64,000 nucleotides of DNA. It comes from Hygrophila difformis (taxonomy: Eukaryota; Streptophyta; Magnoliopsida; Lamiales; Acanthaceae). The translations under genes and the position numbers were made by a program. The DNA lies in the NCBI GenBank assembly GCA_030278955.1, contig JAOANR010000003.1:48199175-48263174 (forward strand), given 5' to 3'. Below, piece after piece: positions 22,614 to 34,768 of the stretch (the first letter of the stretch is position 1; every line of letters begins with the position of its first letter). The notes under the pieces were generated by a model. The model was not told the origin of the DNA. It was given only the letters and a program-made list of their open reading frames with translations, and did not search any database.

Positions 22614-22988
22614 CGAGTCCAGAAGTACTTGTATTTAAAAATAATAATCATCCATATACGCAGTGGAACTATAAGTTGTGCAGCGGAAATAAAATATAAG
22701 GGCCGACATGGCCAAAACTCGGGTTAACCGGCCCGTATGCGGTCTCATGCAGAAAATAATTTAATGTCCAAAATAAATCCCCCCCGGATGTATGCTCATG
22801 CTTCATACTCTGTCATACAAACTCTGTAATGGAAAAATAAACAACGGGTTTTATCAGTATATAAAATACTGAGGAAGACAATTCCTAGCATAGCAATAAA
22901 GGGGTTCTTAATTATTAAATTTCAAAGGGTCTTTTTAGCATGCATGTTTAGACAACAATAAAATCCCCAATTTCTCATAATCGAGTTA
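22614..22988 (-). repeat. Continuation of element B's 5' LTR between insertions D and E
   Basis: LTR-type sequence (gcagcggaaat, gggccgacatggccaaaac, gggttaaccggcccg) that continues the stub ending at 6801/11116 once D is removed. Element E interrupts it at 22989. No gene is seen. Confidence 0.75.
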
Positions 22989-25586
22989 TGTAACACCCCG
23001 GTTTTTGTCACCCAGGTCGGAATGTCATCGCCACACCTCTCTAGCAAGACACGGTTTCTCCGAGCTCACTAAAGAGATGCAAGGCTAGGTATTGCAGTAT
23101 TTAAAACATTTAAAACCATTCAAGTAGCCCATTCAGTATAAATTCAAAATAAATATTATAATGCAGCTGAATAATAGTATCTAAGTATAAGTGTTGCAGC
23201 GGAAAATGTAAATAGGGCCAACATGGCCAAAACACGGGTTAAACAGGTCTGTTTATACTATAGTCTAACGCAAGAAATTTAAAATAGAAAGTTTCCCAAA
23301 AATTCCCCCATGCATATAGTGCTCATACTCATTCCACATACTCTGTAAGGAAAAAGGAAATAAAATGGTTTGGTCAGCATACTTGCTGAGTAAGTTAATA
23401 CAGACATGATCGTGGGGTTTCAAAGCCATTAATTAATATTCAAATAAAAGTATGATAATAAATCATAAATAATTCAATTTAATAATCTAACCAATTCACA
23501 TAATTAATTCATGGCACTAATCAATAATACATTTAGCATAATTTAAATAAAAGCCATAATTAATTTAAATAAAATGTTTAACAATTTAAAAAGGACAACA
23601 AGTAATTATTTAACTATCCCCATTACACCCAAGATTTAGTATTTCAAGTATTTCACGATTGCATCGCAATCTCGTCAAGTCTAGCCGGAAGCCGGCGGCC
23701 GCAGCCGTATCTGCCATACCCAGTACCACTCCGGAGTCTCGGGAAACCCATATGGATATTCACGAGAGTGTAGGCCATATATCTCATGCCGTTTTGGCAA
23801 CATATCTCATAATTTCGTGGGGGTCACCATCGTCCATAAAGGCACGAAGTGAATCGTTAGGAGGGCACCCTGCAGAGCACTCACCCCCTAATTTTAAAAC
23901 ATCAAGTTTGTAAGGGATTTCCTAAATTTCAGATTTCATGTATTTGTTTCAAAAGACTTTTCAATTCGTTTAACCCTTAAAGGCTAGTTTCACCGTTTCA
24001 ACAAGATTTCAAGATTTGACTCGGTCAACCACAGTTTACTTCAAAATACATTAAAAATCGAGTTTAAATCCAAAAATTCTGAAATTTGACCAGTGACTCG
24101 AAAACAAAAAGATGAACAAGTTTCATGTTTTAAGTTTCATGTTTTAAGTTTTAATCCGAGATATGGAATTAAGGGAAAAACGTCAATCTTTAACAGGATG
24201 ATAATCTGTCCGAAAAATTCAACACCAGTTTCAAGGTTTCAAGATCTACCATATCAAACTAACTCCAAATTTGATGAAATTTTATAGAGAGATACCTAAG
24301 ACATATCTACAACTTTCATGTTCGGCTAAGGTTCTGAATCGGTCTAGATCTAATGTCTAAAACATCTACAAGTTCGGACCTATGTTCTGTCCAGATTTCA
24401 AGATTCAAATTCAGAGCAGTTCGGCTTGAGATCAAATTCAGATATCAAATCAAAACGAAAAATTATGAAATTTTTACAGTAGCTAGATTAATGTCTTAGG
24501 AACATTTTTCATGTTTTAAGTTTTCTCGTTTGAATAGGTTTAATGGTTCGGAAAAATCAAGCAAAAACGCTGCGCTGTTAAAGATTTCGTTTTGACAGAT
24601 TTTACGTTCTTGGTTTAAATCGTTAGATCAAGTGTATTTTAAATCCTCCCAAAACCATAGTAAGATTAACTTATAGATTGTTGGGCGTCCGGGATCGTCG
24701 ATTTGGAGGCGTGGCTTCCAGTCCACCATTTATCTTCTCCGTTCGTCAGGTTCTTCGTTCTAGATCCGATTCGTGATGTCGAAAGGAAAAAGATTAAGTT
24801 AGGATTCGTTTTCGAATCAAAACATAAGAGACGAATGGATCAGACTTACCACGATGATAGAAGACTTCCGGATTCGTCCAAAACAGTCCTTGCCTTGGTT
24901 TCGTGCCTCCGACGACTCCGGGATTAGGGTTTTCGAACGTATAGAGAGTTGTAGGGTTTTGAAAAGTGTTCGGGGCTGCCAAGAGGTGTTATTTATAGAT
25001 AGGCACAACCTAGGGACGTCCAAGGTCGGCCTTGGTGAGTCTTGAGCCGAAAGGAGTTCAACCGAAGTCGGAAAATCCGGATTCGGGCGAGTGAATCTCG
25101 CAACCGGCGAATCTATCGAGTGGCGCGGTCTCGGCGCGCCGAGTAGCCATTCACCGCGCGGCCCACACCTGGACTTCGGTCCGGGCGGGTTTTGCGATCC
25201 GTCGGGCATTTCCTCCTCTCTTTCGGACTTCTATCCCTCTATGTTCTCGGATTCGGATTTCCGGGATATTTTCGGGCTCCTAGTTCCTATCTTAATTCTT
25301 TCTCGGGTCTAGATTTAATATTGGCCTCGAATTGTCGAGTCCATTAGTGTCGGGTACACTTGTACAATTTATTTGATTAAGTTATCTTTGGTTCCCCGGG
25401 TATTGAAAATTAAATTCCTTCTTAAATTAAATTCCATTTCTCACTTCCTTGTCTATGTATTATGTTTATTCATTTATTATATTTATTTATTATTATTGTT
25501 TTATTTATTCTTTGTTTATTTATTTATTTTATTTGTTTATTTTATTTATTTATTTATTTTATGTTGCAAAATTCCCGGGTATCACA
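22989..25586 (-). repeat. 3' LTR of element E (2,598 bp)
   Basis: Begins TGTAACACCCCGG and ends CGGGTATCACA on the plus strand. It is collinear with 57570-59729 until the F insertion. A TATA-type box lies at 24989-24998 (minus). Confidence 0.93.
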
Positions 25587-25587
25587 G

Positions 25588-25625
25588 TCTACCCTCCTTA
25601 AGAATCAACTTCGTCCTCGAAGTTG
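25588..25625 (-). other. Polypurine tract and hairpin, element E
   Basis: The minus strand reads TTAAGGAGGGTAGA next to the LTR, with the stem CAACTTCG/CGAAGTTG (25606-25625, loop TCCT). Confidence 0.8.
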
Positions 25626-25853
25626 TGTTTCGGCTTTTCTCGTGTTAAGAATGAATCCTTTTGTTTGTTTTATTATTTTGTGACTGAACTTAGAATTAAA
25701 ACTTCCAAGCTGCCTACGTACCTTGTGAAGGGATCAAGCCATAACGTAGTTCAAAACAATTTGAATTTGTTTGGTTACAAAAATGTACGGAAATGCATGG
25801 TAAAATACGGATGTGACACCGCGTATTACATCCTCTCCCCCTTAAGATTGCAG

Positions 25854-28298
25854 TTATGTCCCCATAACTGTGTCGGTGTCGGTTTGGAACAGTGTCGGAT
25901 AGCATTCCTTCATGTCCGATTCTAACTCCCATGTTGTTGTCTCTCTTTCATGGTTCGACCAAAGAACATTGACCATCTTGACAGTTTTATTCCTCGTTAC
26001 TCGCTCTTTAGTGTCTAGAATTCGCACTGGAACTTCTTCATAAGTCAGATCCTCATCTAGTTCGATTACTTCCGGTTGAAGTACATGTGTCGGGTCTGGC
26101 ACATATTTCTTTAGTTGTGAGACATGGAAGACATTGTGAACTCGATCTAATTGTGGCGGTAAAGCCAGTCGGTAGGCCAAATTTCCGACTTGTCCTAGAA
26201 TTTCATAAGGTCCTATGTATCGAGGACTCAACTTTCCTCGTTTGCCAAAGCGCATCACCCCCTTCATGGGTGATATCTTTAGCATGACCCTATCTCCCAC
26301 TTGAAATTCTAGGTCTCGTTGTCTTACGTCAGCATAACCCTTCTGACGGTCTTGAGCGGCTTTTATTTTCCCTTGAATCACCTTTATCTGTTGAGCTATT
26401 TCTTCGACAAGTTGTGGTCCCACTATCACAGACTTACCGTTTTCTTCCCAGCTCAACGGGCTTCGGCACTTTCGTCCATACAACGCCTCGAAAGGTGCCA
26501 TGCCAATGCTAGCATGGTAGCTATTGTTATAGGAGAACTCAATTAAGGGCAAATGAGCTTCCCAATTTCCCTTAAACTCCAACACACATGCTCTCAGCAT
26601 GTCTTCTAGTGTTTGGATCGTTCTCTCGGTTTGTCCATCCATCATCGGGTGGAATGCGGTGCTCATTTTGATTTGAGTACCGAGAACTTTTTGTAACTCC
26701 GTCCAAAAATGAGAGACAAATCTACTGTCTCTATCAGAAATGATATCATGTGGTACTCCATGTCGTCGTACCACATTATCAATGTAGGCTCGGGCCAATT
26801 GGTCCATAGTCCACGTGTCCTTCATCGGGATAAATATGGCCGTCTTCGTTAGCCGATCCACAATCACCTAAATCTTGTTCATGCCTTTAGGTGATCGGGG
26901 CAATCCCGAGACAAAGTCCATCGAGATGCTATCCCACTTTCAACTTGGAATCTCTAGTGGTTGCATCAATCCTCAGGGTTTGTGTCTCACTGCCTTAACC
27001 CTTTGACAGGTGAGGCATTTCGCCACGAAGTTTGCCACTTCCTTTTTCATTCCCGGCCACCAGTAGATCTTCTTCAGGTCCTTGTAAAGTTTGTCACCTC
27101 CGGGATGCACTGAATATGGTGTATTGTGACCTTCATTCATCAACTTTTGCTTCAACTTGACACACTTTTGAGGCACACACCATCTCCCTTTGAAGAGAAT
27201 GCTTCCATCCTCATGGATAGCAAATCCTATTGCCTTACCCTCGGCAATATACTCCTTTATTCTCTCCAACTTCGCGTCGCCCGGTTGAGCCAGTCGAATT
27301 TCGTCCAATATTGGAGTTTCTACGATCATGGCATTGATTGTGTCACTCACTATGCCCGGATGCACAAGTTCCAAATCCAATCTTGCCAACTCCATGTACA
27401 ATGTCGGCGGAATTACCAACGAGTTTGTCACGTGTGGGTTTTCCGGCTTAAGGCATCAGCTACCACATTCGCCTTCCCCTCATGGTAGGATATCTCCAAA
27501 TCATAATCTTTAATGAGTTCCAACCACCTTCGCTGTCTCAAATTCAACTCCTTCTGAGTGAATATATATTTCAAGCTCTTGTGGTCGGTAAACATTCGAC
27601 ACTTTCGCCCATAAAGATAATGTCTCCATATCTTTAGAGCGAAAACGACCGCTGCCAACTCCAGGTCGTGTGTCGGATAATTTTCCTCGTGAGGTTTCAG
27701 TTGGCGTGATGCATATGCAACGACCCTCGAGTCTTGCATCAAGACACAACCTAAGCCTTCCTTCGAAGCATCGCTGTATACTTCGAAGTCACCATTCTCT
27801 GATGGTAGTGTCAATACGGGTGTGGTTGTGAGTCGTTTTTTCAGCTCTTGAAACGTGGTCTCACACGCCTCTGTCCACACGTATTTTACCCCCTTCTTCA
27901 GTAGCTGGGTTAAAGGTCGTGCGATTTTCGAAAAATCCTTCACGAACCGTCTATAGTACCCGGCTAATCTAAGGAAACTCCTTATCTCAGTTGGGCTCTT
28001 TGGCGCTGCCCATTCTGTCATGGCAGAAACTTTTGCCAGATCCACTGAAACTCCATCAGCGGATACTATGTGTCCAAGAAATGCTACTTCCTTCAACCAG
28101 AAATCGCATTTGGACAACTTGCCGTATAGCTAATTCTTTCGCAAGGTCCCTAATACTTGGTGCAAGTGCTGGGCATGCTCCTCCTCGCTTTTCGAGTAGA
28201 TCAGGATGTCATCAATGAACACCACTACGCACTGATTTAACAGCTCTCGAAATACATTGTTCATGAGATTCATGAACATTGCTGGAGCATTTGTTAAC
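25854..28298 (-). pseudogene. pol of element E, 3' portion: RT end, RNase H, integrase, chromodomain (broken)
   Basis: From the G insertion leftwards: RT from [11 protein letters not shown] and [10 protein letters not shown]; RNase H with [16 protein letters not shown] and [11 protein letters not shown]; integrase with [26 protein letters not shown] and TIQTLEDM; then [11 protein letters not shown] and a chromodomain-like end (VPVRILDTKERV, LWSNHERETTTWELESDM) to the stop at 25854-25856. Breaks: TAG near 28130, a one-base deletion near 27431 (tgtggg against tgttggg in D), TGA 26973-26975 and TAG 26868-26870 in the integrase core. The chromodomain is the best preserved in the window and supports the Tekay/Del chromovirus assignment. 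Confidence 0.9.
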
Positions 28299-28485
28299 TG
28301 ATGACAGTCTTTTATAACTGTCATTTGCGTCCAATTTAGTGTCTTAATAATGATCTTTTGTTCTTAATTTCATAAGTTTTCAATGAATAATCATGGAAGA
28401 TATGAAAAGATGGAAGAAGAACCAAGATTGTGAAGAAATTGGAAATTACATAAAATGGCTTGAAATTCTAAGTTTTTATTATAAG

Positions 28486-28830
28486 TCTCGCACGCTATGT
28501 TTTTATTTGATCTGAATCACGCTTTGTCATTCAGCAGGAAGTTAAGTTGAAAGGCTGCGGGAGATGGAAATGAACGTAGCGAGGAAAGAAAATGAATGAT
28601 GTGAGGACTTAAATACGAAATCAGAAAAAGATCCAAGGAAAAATGTTCAGAAGCTGAAGTCTACACGATGATCATTTGACATCGCGTGGGAAGAAAGTTT
28701 GTGCAAGACAAGAAGTCTTTAGTGTTATGGCGAGAAGAAAATTGTTTGAAGAAGATCTTAGAATCTCGCCTTGATAAGAAAGATAATTCCATTTTGACTC
28801 TCGCTTTGAAGGAACTGGGACAAAGCGATA
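28486..28830 (+). promoter_or_regulatory. Cluster of CGC-TTTG/CAAAGCG motifs in U3 of G
   Basis: Repeated short motifs and partial palindromes: tctcgcacgctatg, tcacgctttg (28517-28526), gtagcgagg, cacgatg...catcgcgtg (28663-28688), tctcgccttg and ctcgctttg...caaagcg (28800-28827). They sit 60-400 bp upstream of the TATA box, where enhancer elements would be expected. The 3' LTR has the same cluster. Confidence 0.5.
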
Positions 28831-28890
28831 GGAGAGCTATTCTGATGCGAGTGGTTATTATCCAATGCGGAAAGCAGTTACAACGCCCAT

Positions 28891-28900
28891 CTATAAATAA
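28891..28900 (+). promoter_or_regulatory. TATA box of the G LTR
   Basis: ctataaataa, followed by gacccttggg. The 3' LTR has the same box at 51495-51504. It implies a U3 of about 620 bp and a very long R-U5. Confidence 0.7.
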
Positions 28901-31600
28901 GACCCTTGGGAGATCAGCTCAAACAGCCGGAGATTGAAGAGAATAGCTCGTTTTACTCTCCAGTTCACTTTTAGAATTCAGTAGGTAGGTTAGCTAAGGT
29001 TTATTTTCGCTGTAATTTAATTCATGTTCTTCAGATTTGTAATTCGATTTCACAGTAGATTTTCTTCGGATTATTTTAGTAGATTAGTTTGAGAGTACTC
29101 TGGAAGAAGGATTGCTATCGGAATGCTTTTGTTCATCCATTATGACGATCGCCATTTAGTTTCCGACTTCTTCGTTCGAATTCGCATTATTCTGATTGCA
29201 ATCAGATTTCCAGGTGTATTCGTTTTTAATTTCTTTGTTATTCATGATATATGAAGGAAGATCAGTTGTCAAATCTTGTATTCTTATCTTTCTGGTTACA
29301 ATTTTTAAAGGCTTTATCAGAATTCAATGTTCTTTAATTCTGTTTTAGAGAAGTATAAACCTCGAACACAATATTCGCTTTTTGAAATCTGCGTAACATC
29401 GATAATTTGATTTTCGAGATCATGCTAGTATCATATTTTCAATTCGTAATTTGTCTGGCATAATTACTCAAGAAGTTTGGATATTGTAACCGAGTTGGGT
29501 ATGAAACTGATAGAACCATTAATTCATTTGATTTTCTGTTAATAGTATACTTTGATTACAATTTTTGAAGCAATCTGCAGAAATTAATGTTCAGAACTAA
29601 AAGAAGTTCCTAAAGACCCATGCAGTGTTAACCATCGCGTGATAATCTTTAAGAACTAAACAACTATAAATTCTCAAATCTGGAGGTAAAAGGTTCTGTT
29701 TTCATTGTTTACTGAATAAATGTTCCTGAAAGTAGTTATGGTTAATCTCAGGATTTGATCATTTACTTCATATAAGGATTAAACCTCGCTTAGTCTTAAA
29801 AGATGACGCGAGGAAATATCCAAACAACTTTGTTCCAAAACAAGTTATTCCAATGCTCTCGCGATGTCATTTTGACAGAGCGAGAGAGTCAACTTGAAAT
29901 AGCGACAGAATTGGTTCCCATTCTCTGGGATATCAACTACTCAATTCTTATATATATATAACCCCTATTCTATAAGTAGGAGTTGAATAATCTCGCTGCA
30001 TTCTTTCAGACTATACTGCGAGGGATTCAGTTCTTTGTATAAACTAAATTTGAGGAACATTCTTTGAACAATAGCTCCCTCCACGCTGTACAGATATAGC
30101 GCGCGGAAAATTAGAATGTTCATAGTTTGAAACCCAAGATAGTTACTCCGAGCTATTTTGGACACTTATTTTGCTGGATTATTCCTTAAATCTGTTTCAT
30201 AGGAAAGTAATTTCCTAATTCTGTCTAGTTTCCAATTTATATTTTGGAAACACTCTAGCATTTTACTTAAGAGGATTCAGAACTCTTATCGTTTCTTTAT
30301 ACATATATTACTACTTATATCTAGAATATTTTGGGATATTTCTCATACTATGTGAAGTACTCTTACTTCTTAATACAAATTTACATTTCATATAAGAAAT
30401 TCATAGGATTACCATCACTGATGCATTGAGGAAGAGGATGATATAAGTTTTCTCAGAACATTTTCCACTTAGGATGATTGAGAACAAACCTGTTCTTAAG
30501 TTGGGCACCTAGTACCTGTCGTTTAAAAGGGAAAGATGTTTCAAAAGCCATCTTTTGTCTTATAAATTAATGAGAATTAGGAAGAGTTAGCTTCCAGGGT
30601 TCATAGCTTTTTGATGATCTAATCATATGCTATGAGTAGGAGGCTAAGTAACTTACTAAATTTCATTAATCCTGAGTTAAGTCATGGGTATTCGGAATTG
30701 TTTACAGAGAATGCCCACGCTAATACATCAATATGAATCTGAATAGTTCAGATAAGTCAAGGATTTTGATTTGCAATTTTATCTTGATATACTTACAGAA
30801 CTATTATTTCTTATAAATACTTGAATGAATTACTCTAAGAAGTTAAGGCTTGTGTAACCAATGGATGATAGATTTAAATATTTGCTTTCTTATTTCTTGT
30901 AGAGGACATCCATTATAGGGACATGAGGCTCTTATCTCATCTCAGAGTAATAAAGAGAATAACTTCAAGTTCAGATGAATGTATGATGATTTAGATGTGA
31001 CCTTGGGTTGCCAATGGCTTAATCTGAATCTGAAAGAAACAGATTAAGTGATAATTCTGAAAGCTTTTACCAAGAAATGAGTCTGACCGATCATTTCTTT
31101 GTAATTGTATCTCAAGATTTCAGTGCTTAATAATGTCATGACACTAGATCATTAGTACTTGTCTTGGGAAAATGATCAAAGACATGAAGATCTGATTAAC
31201 TTGCATAAAGGATTTTTCTATCCTCAATGAGTCTCCAATTTATCTTTTAACCCATGAATTCATAAACATATTCATATCATTTAACATCATTTTAATTGCT
31301 TTCTTTATTTTCTTTACAGTTTTATGCATTTACTATTCAGCATTTATTTCTTAGATATCATCATTACACCATCCATAAACCAAGAGTAGAAACAAGTTCT
31401 AGAACCAATAATTCTATTAGAGCACTTCTATCGTGTAACTCTCCAGAGAACGATCCCGACAATTATAAATAAATACTGCAAGCTTGATACCGTGCGCTTT
31501 CGGTAGGCAGACCAGGCATTACTCTTGAACAGTCCTATGAGATTTGTAGTGTAAAGATAGTCAAGAGATATGTGGCAGGTAGGTCACACACAAAGCTTCA

Positions 31601-31617
31601 TGGCGCTGTTGCCGGGG
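31601..31617 (+). other. Primer-binding site of G (tRNA-Asp type)
   Basis: TGGCGCTGTTGCCGGGG abuts the LTR end. The complement of the plant tRNA-Asp 3' end is TGGCGCCGTTGCCGGGG, so there is one mismatch. tRNA-Asp priming is typical of Athila. Confidence 0.9.
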
Positions 31618-31744
31618 AGGGTGTAGCGTTATGAATTTTAGAACTATAGATACTCTTTGGTTTATTTGTAATTATTTACCTTTTACCATATTGAATAAAT
31701 TCATTAATTCTTTCATTTTGTTCACAGAGAAATTTCAACAGTTT

Positions 31745-34700
31745 ATGAGCGAAAGAACAACTCGATCTTCAAGGCAACCTTTGCTTCCTTTTAATTGTGA
31801 ACTTGAAAGAACAGCGAAGCTGATCAGAGCGAACGCTAGAAGGAGACAAAGAGATCTTGCAGAAGGGAATCTTTCAACGATAACTGGAATGGCTAATAAT
31901 GGACAAAATGACGGACCTGGAAACTTACCAAATGGACAGCCAGAAAATCAGCAAAACATACCACTTCGAGGACATTTCCAAGCACCACAAAGGGCTTCCG
32001 CGCCACAATTTCTTCATCAACATTACTTTCCACCTAATTTTGCTAATCCTGCTCCAAATCCTCAAGAAGAACAGTATCAACCATGGCAACCAAATGTTGA
32101 TCAGTACTTGGCTGGAACAGATGAAGAGGTTGATATACCACCTGCTATATTAAACTTGGCATCTTCCAGAGCTTTTTATGGGTTGAGTGCTGAAGATCCA
32201 CACTTGCATCTTAAAAAGTTTGTTGAATTGAGTAAGACAGTGAAGAAGGGTAGAACTTCAAGAGAAAGCATTCAACTAGCAATGTTTCCATTCTCCCTGG
32301 ATGGTTCTGCGAAGGAATGGTATGACTCATTGAATGCTCAACAGAAGGCTACTTGGCCAGAACTAGTCAGAAACTACTTGCTCAAGTATTTTCCAGAAAG
32401 TAAAGTAGATGAATGGGTAGATAAGATTTCCAGCTTTAAGATGAGAAAAGGAAAATCTCTGAAGGATGCTCGAGACAGATTCTTTGATATGCTTAAAAGA
32501 TATCCACAGCATGGTATCTCAGAAAGAAGACTTTTAAAGATCTTTTTCACAGGACTTACTCATACTTGGCAGATGATGATCAATGCCACTGGATGGGAAC
32601 AATTACTCCAGATGCCACTTGATAGAGCTTGGTCAACAATAGACACCATGACAGCCAGCAGAGCAGTCCTCCAAGATGATGACCCTCCATCACCCACAAG
32701 AAAGAGTCTTGTTATCCATACAGACAAGAATGAAGAAAAATTTGCGGCACTCACTAAACAGATTGCTGAGTTACAGCTAGCTCAGCAAACAAGTCAACAA
32801 ATTCAGCATCAACAACAACAACCTATGATGATTCTTCAACCTACTCCCATGGAACCAATTTATCAATGTGGAATCTGTTCTGGACCACATCATAATGATC
32901 AATGTCCGCAGCTTCAGGAAGCACCTAAACAAGATGAAAGCTGTAATTACACTGGTTTCCAGAACAAGCATCCAAACTTGAGCTATGGTAACACTCAAAA
33001 TGCACAGAATGCACATCTCCTAGATCCTCCTCAACAGAACTAGCAGCAGTTTCGTCCTCAGCAACAATTCTATCCTCAGCAGCAAATGTATCCTCAGAGA
33101 CCTCCTCAACAAATGAATCAGCAGAATAGGCCATATGGACTGTTTGCACCAATGCCTGCAAATTTTCCACAGCAACAGGTGCCACCAGTCCCTTATCCTG
33201 TTGTTCAAGATAATACTTATTCTTTAAAAGTGGAGAATGCTCTGAAGGAGTTTATTATTAAGCAGACAGAGATGAATAACCAACTGCAGGCTTCAATCAA
33301 AAATGTTGAAAATTCAGTAACAGAGATGGCCAAGTTATTACAGCAAAGAGAAAAATGAAAACTACCAAGTTCTTCTGAAACAAATCCACAATGTAAGGCA
33401 GTTACATTGAGGGGATGGAAAGAAGTTGTTGATCGCGAATTTGAAAAGAAACGAGATAGGTTGCTACAGCAGAAAAAGTTCAAAGATGTCCAGACAATGG
33501 AAGAAGATGATCAGCTTGAAGAAAGGCGGATACTTGAGGATAAGGGTTTGGAAAAGAATGTTTCAGGACACTCCTTTCCAAAGGAAAAAGAGGGAGGCAA
33601 TGATATCCCTAACTCTACACGTAACAAAAAGGATCCACTGGATGAACACATGCCCAGGATACCATATCCTGGGAGACTCAAAAATGATCTTCAAGAAATT
33701 AAATTTAAGAAATTTCTTGAAAAGATTAAGGCCATTGAAATCTCAATCCCTTTGGTTGAATTAATTGCAGAAATGCCCACTTACGCTAAGTTTCTGAAAG
33801 AATTGATTTCAGAGAAACGAAGTGCGGGAGAGCAGCAAATGGTGGTCCTAAATCAGAATTGCATCTTGGTTCTTCAACAACGGATTCCTCCAAAGCTTGA
33901 AGATCCAAGGAGTTTTACTTTGCCCCTGATTATCAACTGTAAAGAAGCTGGACGAGGGCTTTGTGACTTAGGAAGCAGCATCAATGTAATGCCACTTGCT
34001 ATGGCCAGAAGATTGGACTTGGGGAAGATGAGACCAGTGAATATGACTCTCTTCTTTGCTGATCAGTCGAGCACCAGACCAGAAGGAATCATTGAAGACG
34101 TTCTAGTAAAGACAGAAGGCCTTTGTTTTCCAGCTGACTTTGTCATTCTTGATATTGATGAAAATGTCAGAATCCCTGTCATACTAGGAAGACCTTTCCT
34201 GGTTACTGCAGGAGCTATGATTGATGCAAAGAATGGCATAGTTAAACCTCACGTTGATGATCAGGAAGTTACCTTCGACATGATGAAGATGGCAACATAT
34301 CCTTTTAATGCTTTTGAAACCAATGTAGCGGGGAAGGGATTAGATTCTAGTACTATGGAGGGGGAAAATCTTTTAGATTACTATAATCTCTTTACCACTG
34401 ATGTAATTGAGAACAATCTCACCCCACTCACAAATGTTGAAGATGCTACTTTTGCTTACTTGTGCGCGGTTAGATTCTCTGATCCTGAGACTGGTGATAT
34501 CAAGGACGGATTAGAAAGTGAGGATATGACATCTTTAGAACAATCTGAGGATGACATTGATAAAACAAATCCTTCTACAGAAGGATCTGATTTAAAGATG
34601 GAAGTGCAAACTCGAAGCAAATTAATTCCATCTATAGAAAATCCACCAAAGCTTGAACTTAAAGTACTACCAGAACATCTTAAGTATGCCTTCTTGGCAG

Positions 34701-34768
34701 ACAAAAAGAAGCTTCCGGTAATAATTTCATCCAAATTGAGTGAAGAACAAGAACAAGCTCTAGTGTGT
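31745..34768 (+). pseudogene. gag-protease of Athila element G, two in-frame stops, cut by solo LTR H
   Basis: Structural protein plus aspartic protease. I chose the ATG at 31745 (MSERTTRSSRQPLLPFN), because the in-frame ATG at 31631 adds a hydrophobic stretch unlike Athila gag. The gag domain lies at about residues 130-300 (FPFSLDGSAKEWYDSL, KYFPESKVDEW). A Q-rich region and a single knuckle-like CGICSGPHHNDQC follow near residue 375. Stops are TAG 33041-33043, in a QQ run where CAG is likely ancestral, and TGA 33356-33358; the frame continues beyond each. The protease has LCDLGSSINVMPL and VILGRPFLVTAGAMID. Reading ends at the LTR in ...QALVC and resumes in frame at 37222. Confidence 0.9.

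Larger units (their letters stand above)
28299..31600 (+). repeat. 5' LTR of Athila element G (3,302 bp)
   Basis: Starts TGATGACAGTC, ends CAAAGCTTCA, and is collinear with 50904-54276. The two differ by scattered substitutions (around 2 per 60 bp at the start) and by about 70 bp missing here at gtctcca (near 31233). No protein-coding gene is seen. Confidence 0.95.

Noticed and set aside
28686..28937. Small ORF in G's LTR (also 29965-30165, 52571-52771)
   Set aside because: Short frames in LTR sequence, no motif, overlapping the U3 motif cluster and TATA box or the R-U5 region.
31631..31744. Upstream start for the Athila gag (MNFRTIDTLWF)
   Set aside because: The added 38 residues are hydrophobic, unlike Athila gag, and the stretch ends in a T-rich run with acag, looking more like leader or intron sequence.
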